Position numbers and translations under genes: made by a program | The notes under the pieces: generated by a model | What the model was told of the DNA's origin: nothing | Seen by the model: the letters and a program-made list of their open reading frames with translations, nothing else | Databases searched by the model: none | Shown here: in pieces, positions 13,550 to 25,003 of the stretch | Position numbering within the stretch: position 1 is the stretch's first letter | How the letters are laid out: every line of letters starts with the position of its first letter | From: an uncultured Oscillibacter sp. | GTDB taxonomy: Bacteria > Bacillota > Clostridia > Oscillospirales > Oscillospiraceae | Direction: 5' to 3' | DNA length: 25,003 nucleotides | Assembly: GCA_910589315.1 (NCBI GenBank) | Contig: CAJUTB010000038.1 | Span: 1 to 25,003, forward strand

Positions 13550-14203
13550 ATGCGGGAAACCGTCATTACCAGCATAGAACGGGAAAAAGTCATCGCCATT
13601 GTGCGGGGCGCCGGGGCGGAGGCGTGCAGAAAGGTGGCCGACGCCCTTTATCGGGGCGGCATCCGTCTGATGGAGATCACATTTGATCAGAACCATCCGG
13701 ATTCCTTCCCGGCAACCGCCGGGGCAATTGCCGAAATTGCCAAAACCTACGAGGGCCGTATGCTGGTGGGGGCGGGCACCGTCACCACGCCGGAGCTGGT
13801 CGATTTAACGGCTAGGGCGGGCGGCCGGTATATCATTTCGCCAGATGTCAACGAGGCGGTCATCCGCCGGACGCGGGAACTCGGTCTGGTTTCTCTCCCC
13901 GGGGCCATGACGCCCACCGAAATTCTGACGGCGCACCGGGCAGGCGCGGATTTTGTGAAGGTGTTCCCCGCCGGAGAGCTGGGAACCGGATACCTCAAAG
14001 CCGTCCGCGCACCCATCAGCCACGTGAAGCTGTTGGCCGTCGGCGGTATAAATGAACGCAACGCCGCCGCTTTCCTCAAGGCCGGAGCCGTTGGCCTGGG
14101 GGTCGGGGGAAATCTGGCGAATAAGGAGTGGATTGCGGCAGGCGATTTCGACAAAATCACCGCCGCGGCCCGGATACTCCTGGAAGCCGTACAGACTGCG
14201 TAA
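13550..14203 (+). CDS. eda: KDPG/KHG aldolase
   Basis: The 217-residue protein is the usual size for 2-keto-3-deoxy-6-phosphogluconate / 2-keto-4-hydroxyglutarate aldolase, a trimeric class I aldolase splitting KDPG to pyruvate and glyceraldehyde 3-phosphate in sugar-acid catabolism. Visible residues include E42 in LMEITFD, the GAGTV loop, the Schiff-base K137 in DFVKVFPA, and the phosphate-binding VGGIN and GVGGNL segments. ATG 13550 follows AATAAGGAGGGGATGGAAT, a strong binding site. No 2-keto-3-deoxygluconate kinase or dehydratase is adjacent, although a PfkB-family kinase lies at 17056. A perfect terminator follows. Confidence 0.92.
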   Translation: MRETVITSIEREKVIAIVRGAGAEACRKVADALYRGGIRLMEITFDQNHPDSFPATAGAIAEIAKTYEGRMLVGAGTVTTPELVDLTARAGGRYIISPDVNEAVIRRTRELGLVSLPGAMTPTEILTAHRAGADFVKVFPAGELGTGYLKAVRAPISHVKLLAVGGINERNAAAFLKAGAVGLGVGGNLANKEWIAAGDFDKITAAARILLEAVQTA

Positions 14204-14220
14204 AATCCTTTGGAAACGCA

Positions 14221-14255
14221 AAAACGTCCTGCCGCAATGCGGCAGGACGTTTTTT
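14221..14255 (+). terminator. Bidirectional terminator between convergent genes
   Basis: A perfect 15-bp stem (14221-14235 with 14239-14253) closed by AAT has an A-run on the left arm and T-run on the right. It can stop transcripts of the aldolase gene rightward and the LarA-like gene leftward. Confidence 0.92.
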
Positions 14256-14264
14256 GACCGATAC

Positions 14265-15536
14265 TCAGGCCCGGAAACCAGTGAACGCGCCGTCCGAATC
14301 AAAGACTGCCTCATACAGCTTTCCGTCCGTGCTGAGGGCAGGATTGGCTTCGATTTCTTTCAGCAGGCTCTCGGAAACATAGAACTCGCCCATATGCAGC
14401 GTGTCCTGAATCCACACCACCTTCACCGGTTCGCCCAGATACGGCGTCGCCTTGATGCAGAACTGCGTGCAGAGCTTATCCGTGTCCATGACGGCGGGCA
14501 TCCGCACATATTCCGTCAGCAAAGAAGTGATCGAGTTGGGATATGTCTCCTCAAAGGACGCCTTGTCAAACACCCGGCGGGTGGTTACGTCGGCAATTCC
14601 CAGGCCGTTGAAGTTGGAGCCGGTTTTCTCAGACAGGCTCAATACGCCGATGCGGTCAATGAAGGGCCGCTCTTTGTAGTCATAGGCCCGGCCGATTACG
14701 TTGGGGTCCATGCCGTCGCCGCTGATTTCCTTGCCGATCTGCTCTACCATCAGCACATTGACTTTCTCAAAGGGCACCGTCGCCATGAGGCTTTTCGCCA
14801 GCAGCAGCAGCTCGGGTTCCTCGGTTTCCACACAGGCGTTGGGAATTGCCCGGATGGTGTGAGTCTGGTGCAGCGCGTTTTCCACAATGCCGATGGCAAA
14901 GGGGATATTGCAGTTTTTCAGCGCGGTACGGCCGAAAGAGGGAACATTAATATGCATATTGGCAAAGCCCCGCTGGTGACAGATGCTTGCGCCGTACTGC
15001 TTGCCCAGGCCGATGGCCAGCATTTTCATGATGCCGCTCTCAAAGGTGCCGTGAAAATCGGTGTGGGGCTTGATGCGGCCCACCGGGACAATGTAGTCAC
15101 AGGAGAGGGCGAAGGCGTCCAGGCGCACGTCCAGGCCCTCGGCGGAAACGCCGACCTTTTTTGTTTCCATGGTGGCGTGAATCTCGCAGCCGCAGGCTTC
15201 CTCCGTAATGCCGTAATGGTCCAGAATGGCCCGCTGGCCCTCGGCGGTCGCGCCGCCATGGCTGCCCATGGCCGGAACAATGTAGGGCGTCGCGCCCACG
15301 CGGCGGAGCTCCTCCGCAAAGGTCCGCAGAATTAACACGCTGTTGGCGATCTCGCGGCTGGCGGCGGTGAAACAAACCGTGCTGCCCGGCTTGATCTGGT
15401 CCAAAGTCCCTTCCCGCTTCAGCGCGTCCCGCACCGCCTGGGGCACGTCCTCAACATGGGTATCGTCCAGCTTGTAAGAGACCTTGTAAAACTTCGGAAT
15501 TTCAACGTCTTGCAGCAAATCCTTTACAACGCCCAT
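14265..15536 (-). CDS. LarA-like protein (DUF2088, nickel-pincer racemase family)
   Basis: This 423-residue cytoplasmic protein matches the lactate racemase family, whose members use a nickel pincer cofactor to racemise or epimerise 2-hydroxy acids. Family residues are visible: GSHGGAT with H93, and GRIKPHTDFHG with H158 and H162. K171 and H187 have the same 16-residue spacing as the cofactor-tethering K184 and nickel ligand H200 of lactobacillar LarA. The full-length C-terminal domain is present. It starts at ATG 15536, preceded by AAAGGATG. Cofactor genes larB, larC, larE are not in this window. Convergence with an aldolase for sugar-acid breakdown suggests a sugar acid or short hydroxy acid substrate; that is inference. 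Confidence 0.78.
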   Translation of the reverse strand: MGVVKDLLQDVEIPKFYKVSYKLDDTHVEDVPQAVRDALKREGTLDQIKPGSTVCFTAASREIANSVLILRTFAEELRRVGATPYIVPAMGSHGGATAEGQRAILDHYGITEEACGCEIHATMETKKVGVSAEGLDVRLDAFALSCDYIVPVGRIKPHTDFHGTFESGIMKMLAIGLGKQYGASICHQRGFANMHINVPSFGRTALKNCNIPFAIGIVENALHQTHTIRAIPNACVETEEPELLLLAKSLMATVPFEKVNVLMVEQIGKEISGDGMDPNVIGRAYDYKERPFIDRIGVLSLSEKTGSNFNGLGIADVTTRRVFDKASFEETYPNSITSLLTEYVRMPAVMDTDKLCTQFCIKATPYLGEPVKVVWIQDTLHMGEFYVSESLLKEIEANPALSTDGKLYEAVFDSDGAFTGFRA

Positions 15537-15591
15537 AACACATCATCCTTTTCGATCAAATTACGCAAAAATCGCGCTCACTTCACCTTGC

Positions 15592-15620
15592 AGTATAGCA
15601 TGAATCACCAAATATGGCAA
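15592..15620 (-). promoter_or_regulatory. Promoter of the LarA-like gene
   Basis: On the minus strand TTGCCA (15620-15615) and TATACT (15597-15592) are separated by 17 bases. Transcription would start near 15585, about 50 bases above the ATG. Confidence 0.65.
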
Positions 15621-15680
15621 GGTGTTTTTGCGTTTTCCCTCCAAAAGCCCCGCCCCGCGTGGGAAAATCCAAAAATGCCC

Positions 15681-15708
15681 TTGACTTTTTCAAAACATCC
15701 GGTATAAT
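15681..15708 (+). promoter_or_regulatory. Promoter of the rpsF operon
   Basis: TTGACT (15681-15686) and TATAAT (15703-15708) have a 16-base spacer; a second TATAAT overlaps five bases later. It lies about 83 bases before the rpsF start. Confidence 0.75.
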
Positions 15709-15741
15709 ATAATGGTTCGCAATATTTGCGGGCATATCCTT

Positions 15742-15765
15742 GCTCTCATCACAAAGAATGAGGGC
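15742..15765 (+). promoter_or_regulatory. Leader hairpin before rpsF
   Basis: GCTCTCAT (15742-15749) pairs with ATGAGGGC (15758-15765) with one wobble and an eight-base loop, just above the binding site AAAAGGAGG. A small CGCAA/TTGCG hairpin lies at 15718-15730. Leaders of rpsF operons often bind the S6-S18 complex for feedback. I could not confirm the hallmark bulge, so this is a positional suggestion. Confidence 0.35.
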
Positions 15766-15790
15766 CATTTGTCCAAAAGGAGGTGCAAAC

Positions 15791-16087
15791 ATGGCAAAGG
15801 TTTCTGCCAATTATGAGGTCGTATATATCATCGACCCTGCACAGGGTGAGGAGGGCATTTCTGCCCTTGTCGCTAAGTTCAAAACCCTGGCAGAGCAGCA
15901 CGGTTCCGCCGTTGAGGTGGAGGAGTGGGGCGCACGTAAGCTGGCTTATCCCATCGACTTCAAGAACGACGGTTACTACGTTCTCATGAGCTTCACCAGC
16001 GAGCCGTCCTTCCCCAAGGAGCTGGACCGCGTTTTCGGCATTACCGACGGCATCATGCGTTCCCTGATCGTCTGCAAGGGCGAATAA
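15791..16087 (+). CDS. rpsF: 30S ribosomal protein S6
   Basis: The 98-residue protein has the S6 fold signature: NYEVVYIIDP, the central EEWGARKLAYPID, and YYVLMSF. S6 binds 16S rRNA together with S18 in the platform of the small subunit. ATG 15791 follows AAAAGGAGGTGCAAAC; an in-frame upstream start at 15740 would precede the binding site and is rejected. It is the first gene of rpsF-ssb-rpsR, with 12 bases to ssb. Confidence 0.97.
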   Translation: MAKVSANYEVVYIIDPAQGEEGISALVAKFKTLAEQHGSAVEVEEWGARKLAYPIDFKNDGYYVLMSFTSEPSFPKELDRVFGITDGIMRSLIVCKGE

Positions 16088-16099
16088 GGAGGAAACGGG

Positions 16100-16567
16100 A
16101 TGCTTAATCGAATTGTTCTCATGGGCCGTCTGACCCGTGACCCGGAACTGCGCCGCACCCAGAACGGCACCGCCGTGACCTCGTTCACCCTGGCGGTGGA
16201 CCGGGACTTCAAGTCCCAGAGCGGCGAGAAGGAAACGGATTTCATCGACTGCGTTGCCTGGCGCAACACGGCGGAGTTTGTCAGCAAATACTTCACGAAA
16301 GGCCGCCTGGCCGTTGCGGAAGGCCGTTTGCAGCTCCGCGACTGGACGGACCGGGACGGCAACAAACGCCGCAGCGCGGAAGTTGTGGTTGACAACGTGT
16401 ATTTTGGAGAATCCAAGCGCGAGAGCAGCGGCAGCGAATACGGCGGCCCTCCGCCTTATGGCGCGCCAGCCAGGCCCTCCGGCCCGGCGGCGTCCAGCGG
16501 TAGCGCGCCGTATGGAGATTCTGAGTTCTCGGAGATCGGCGAGGAGGACGGCGAGCTGCCGTTCTGA
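16100..16567 (+). CDS. ssb: Single-stranded DNA-binding protein
   Basis: The 155-residue protein begins with MLNRIVLMGRLTRDPELR, the OB-fold start of bacterial SSB, and continues with DFIDCVAWRNTAEF and GRLAVAEGRLQLRDW. After the OB fold (about 1-110) comes a Gly/Pro/Ser-rich flexible tail ending in EEDGELPF. This is the acidic partner-binding tip, here LPF rather than the common IPF. The tetramer coats single-stranded DNA in replication, repair and recombination. The start has a strong AAGGAGGAAAC site. It lies between rpsF and rpsR as usual in Firmicutes. Confidence 0.96.
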   Translation: MLNRIVLMGRLTRDPELRRTQNGTAVTSFTLAVDRDFKSQSGEKETDFIDCVAWRNTAEFVSKYFTKGRLAVAEGRLQLRDWTDRDGNKRRSAEVVVDNVYFGESKRESSGSEYGGPPPYGAPARPSGPAASSGSAPYGDSEFSEIGEEDGELPF

Positions 16568-16659
16568 TTTCCCATGCGTCCCAATGACAACACTACCCGG
16601 CTCTTTCGGTCAGATCTTTGGGATTTGACTGGTTTTCTGAAGAAAAGGAGGAAGCATTT

Positions 16660-16908
16660 ATGGCTTTTGATCGTGAACGGCCCGGCCGCCCCGGACGGGG
16701 CAAACGCCGTAAGGTCTGTCAATTCTGCGTGGAAAAGTGCGAGCACATTGATTACAAGGATGCGGCGAAGCTGCACCGTTTCATTTCGGAACGGTCCAAG
16801 ATTCTGCCCCGCCGCACGACTGGCACTTGCGCCATGCACCAGCGTCAGCTGACGGAGGCCATCAAGCGCGCCCGTCAAATCGCGCTTCTGCCCTACGTTA
16901 CCGATTAA
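16660..16908 (+). CDS. rpsR: 30S ribosomal protein S18
   Basis: The 82-residue protein has the S18 pattern: a basic N-terminus (RPGRGKRRK), the Cys-bearing segment VCQFCVEKCEHIDYKD, RFISERSKILPRRTTGTCAMHQR, and the C-terminal RARQIALLPYV. S18 pairs with S6 on the 30S platform. The Cys residues at C23, C26, C30 and TGTC suggest a zinc-bound form. ATG 16660 follows AAAAGGAGGAAGCATTT; an in-frame ATG at 16618 precedes the binding site and is rejected. About 90 bases separate it from ssb. A terminator follows. Confidence 0.97.
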   Translation: MAFDRERPGRPGRGKRRKVCQFCVEKCEHIDYKDAAKLHRFISERSKILPRRTTGTCAMHQRQLTEAIKRARQIALLPYVTD

Positions 16909-16916
16909 ATCAACCC

Positions 16917-16950
16917 AACGGCCGGTCCTAAATGGGACCGGCCGTTTTTT
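16917..16950 (+). terminator. Terminator of rpsF-ssb-rpsR
   Basis: A perfect 12-bp stem (16917-16928 with 16935-16946) with a six-base loop is followed by TTTTTT. It lies nine bases after the rpsR stop codon. Confidence 0.93.
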
Positions 16951-17000
16951 GCCTCCGGCTGCCAGAACTGGCGTCCGTTTCAAAACCGTATATGGAAAGA

Positions 17001-17029
17001 TTGCTTTCTGTCCGCATTTCTGCTATGCT
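17001..17029 (+). promoter_or_regulatory. Promoter of the sugar kinase gene
   Basis: TTGCTT (17001-17006) and TATGCT (17024-17029) have a 17-base spacer, and TGC upstream of the -10 box gives an extended -10. The start would be near 17036, just above the binding site GGAGG. Confidence 0.6.
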
Positions 17030-17055
17030 TGGCGATAGAAACGGAGGCGGTTTGC

Positions 17056-17982
17056 GTGAAAATCTTGAATCTTGGCTCCATGAATCTTGACAGCGTATAT
17101 CAGGTTGACGAATTCCTTCTGCCGGGAGAGACAAAACTCTCAAAGAGCTTGTCCCTCTTTTGCGGCGGGAAAGGCCTGAATCAGTCCATTGCCGCCGTGC
17201 GGGCAGGCAGCGAAGTCTGGCACGCGGGACTGATTGGCGAAGACGGCGGAATTCTGCTGGAAAAACTCCGGGAAAACGGCGTGAAGACCGATTTCATCCG
17301 GCAGGTTCCGGGGAGGGGCGGACATACCGTAATTCAGGTGAACCGGCAGGGGCAAAACTGTATTCTGCTCTATGGCGGCACAAACCGGCAGCTGACGCGG
17401 GAATACGTCGACGGCGTTTTCGACGCCTTCGGCGGCCAGGGGGCTGTGCTGCTGCAAAACGAGGTGAACCTCCTGCCCTACATTATAGAGACCGCCCATA
17501 AACGCGGGCTTCCGGTGTTCCTGAACGCCGCGCCGGTGGACGGGCAGATTCTGGAATGCGACCTGAACCTGGTAAGCTGGCTGATCGTCAACGAGGTGGA
17601 AGGCCGTCGGCTGGCGGGCGGCTGTTCCGAACCGGAAATTTTGGATGCACTGTCCGCAAAGCATCCGGACACAAGTATTCTGCTGACGCTGGGCGGAGAC
17701 GGCGCGCTGTGCCGCCGGGACGGCGAAACATACGCCATCGGCGTTTGCCCTGTGGACGTGGTTGACACCACCGCCGCCGGGGACACCTTCAGCGGTTATT
17801 TCATGTATGGAATCCTGAACAACCTGCCGCTTCCCGCGTGCCTGCGAATGGCGACAGCGGCGAGCGCGTTGTGTGTCGGGCGGCCCGGCGCGGCGGATTC
17901 GACGCCCTGGCTGGACGAGGTGAAAGGCGTCATGGAGGCGGGAACGCTGGACATTCCTGCCGTTCGGCGCATCCCCCGCTGA
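17056..17982 (+). CDS. Ribokinase-family (PfkB) sugar kinase
   Basis: The 308-residue protein is a PfkB-family kinase, closest in style to ribokinase, which phosphorylates sugars with ATP in the cytoplasm. Visible motifs are GSMNLDSVYQVD at the N-terminus, the substrate-binding GGKGLNQSIAAVRAG (about 37-51), and the anion-hole and catalytic base segment DTTAAGDTFSGYF with D243. The start is GTG 17056 after GGAGGCGGTTTGC; the in-frame start at 17029 overlaps the -10 box. It has its own promoter and terminator, so it is monocistronic. Ribose, deoxyribose, fructose or 2-keto-3-deoxygluconate are possible substrates; sequence alone does not decide. Confidence 0.87.
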   Translation: MKILNLGSMNLDSVYQVDEFLLPGETKLSKSLSLFCGGKGLNQSIAAVRAGSEVWHAGLIGEDGGILLEKLRENGVKTDFIRQVPGRGGHTVIQVNRQGQNCILLYGGTNRQLTREYVDGVFDAFGGQGAVLLQNEVNLLPYIIETAHKRGLPVFLNAAPVDGQILECDLNLVSWLIVNEVEGRRLAGGCSEPEILDALSAKHPDTSILLTLGGDGALCRRDGETYAIGVCPVDVVDTTAAGDTFSGYFMYGILNNLPLPACLRMATAASALCVGRPGAADSTPWLDEVKGVMEAGTLDIPAVRRIPR

Positions 17983-18015
17983 TGCTTCCAGGGCCGTGCC
18001 GGATACGCGGTTTGA

Positions 18016-18060
18016 CAAGGCTGAGAGAACGCTGTGGCGTTCTCCCAGCCTTGCGGTTTT
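18016..18060 (+). terminator. Terminator after the sugar kinase gene
   Basis: A 17-bp stem (18016-18032 with 18037-18053, one A-C mismatch) closed by TGTG is followed by CGGTTTT. The T stretch is short but the stem is strong, so termination is likely. Confidence 0.7.
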
Positions 18061-18087
18061 CGGAAAAATATGCAGAAAAAAGAAAAT

Positions 18088-18111
18088 CCCTACTTGACAA
18101 ATCAAGTAGGG
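18088..18111 (+). promoter_or_regulatory. Perfect dyad overlapping the rpoB -35 box
   Basis: CCCTACTTGA and TCAAGTAGGG are perfect 10-base arms around CAAA. The left arm contains most of the -35 hexamer TTGACA. It could be a repressor operator. Read leftward, it is a hairpin followed by ATTTTCTTTTTTC, that is, an intrinsic terminator for antisense transcripts. I know no regulator with this site. Confidence 0.6.
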
Positions 18112-18123
18112 TTATGGTAAACT
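18094..18123 (+). promoter_or_regulatory. Promoter of rpoB-rpoC
   Basis: TTGACA (18094-18099) matches the consensus -35. TAAACT (18118-18123) lies 18 bases downstream. Initiation near 18130 leaves a leader of about 175 bases before rpoB, with a 6-bp hairpin ATGCTA/TAGCAT at 18159-18185. The 323-base gap from 17983 to 18305 holds only these signals and the preceding terminator. Confidence 0.65.
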
Positions 18124-18305
18124 AAAGCACTTGTATGGAATTCTAGGGAGACTCCTCCATGCTAAGATTGTTTGCAGTGTAGCATATTTCCCATGAAATT
18201 GCAAGACTGTGACGAAAAAATTTAACAACAGCGCCTGGCGTATCCGCGCAACGCCCCGCGGCTGGCCTGTCCGCCCTATGGAGCCGAAGAAAGGTGAATG
18301 TGAAG

Positions 18306-22025
<3,720 letters not shown>

Positions 22026-22039
22026 GGAGGAACTCGCAT

Positions 22040-25003
<2,964 letters not shown>

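Noticed and set aside
14052..15335. Long plus-strand frame across the LarA-like gene
   Set aside because: It is antisense to a protein with clear family motifs, has no binding site and crosses the shared terminator.

Overview
The window looks like a chromosomal segment of a fairly GC-rich member of the Clostridia, most like Oscillospiraceae. Supporting signs are Gram-positive style AGGAGG ribosome binding sites, TTG and GTG starts, CCA-encoding tRNA genes, the rpsF-ssb-rpsR order, a separate rpoB-rpoC block, SLH surface proteins and sigma-A promoters of the TTGNNN-17-TATAAT type. The family assignment is an inference from overall style.

Region 1 (1-490) holds three tRNA genes, Met(CAT), Glu(TTC) and Val(CAC). 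Their spacers carry strong hairpins and the cluster ends at an intrinsic terminator.

Region 2 (about 454-2513) is a graveyard of a conjugative or integrative element inserted just downstream of tRNA-Val. It holds a frameshifted, C-terminally truncated tyrosine integrase that keeps its promoter, an unidentified mobile-element fragment, a truncated RelE/ParE toxin, a piece of a VirD4/TraG coupling protein and an AT-rich patch. An imperfect direct repeat (about 454-600 and 2144-2290) brackets it.

Region 3 (2550-11378) begins with a YfcE-type phosphoesterase. A six-gene collinear cell-envelope cluster follows, ending at one strong terminator. It encodes an MBOAT O-acyltransferase (AlgI type), an AlgX/AlgJ-like SGNH protein, an SLH-transglutaminase surface protein, a Pro/Glu-rich lipoprotein, a membrane-anchored M15 peptidase of VanX type and a YycI-like membrane protein. 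The SLH protein's signal peptide is out of frame with the rest across a run of seven G, which suggests phase variation or an assembly error. The cluster could O-acetylate a wall polymer and remodel the wall around an SLH-anchored protein.

Region 4 (11380-15620) holds a possible minus-strand orphan gene divergent from a GH13 alpha-glucanase, a small membrane-protein gene with an in-frame TGA, a KDPG aldolase, and a convergent LarA-like (nickel-pincer racemase family) gene sharing a terminator with it.

Region 5 (15681-25003) is housekeeping: rpsF-ssb-rpsR, a ribokinase-family sugar kinase, then rpoB and rpoC (rpoC cut by the window end). rpoB is not preceded by rplJ-rplL here. Its promoter overlaps a perfect dyad. 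The bulk of the window is ordinary core genome; the best leads are the envelope cluster with its G-tract and the mobile-element remnant.
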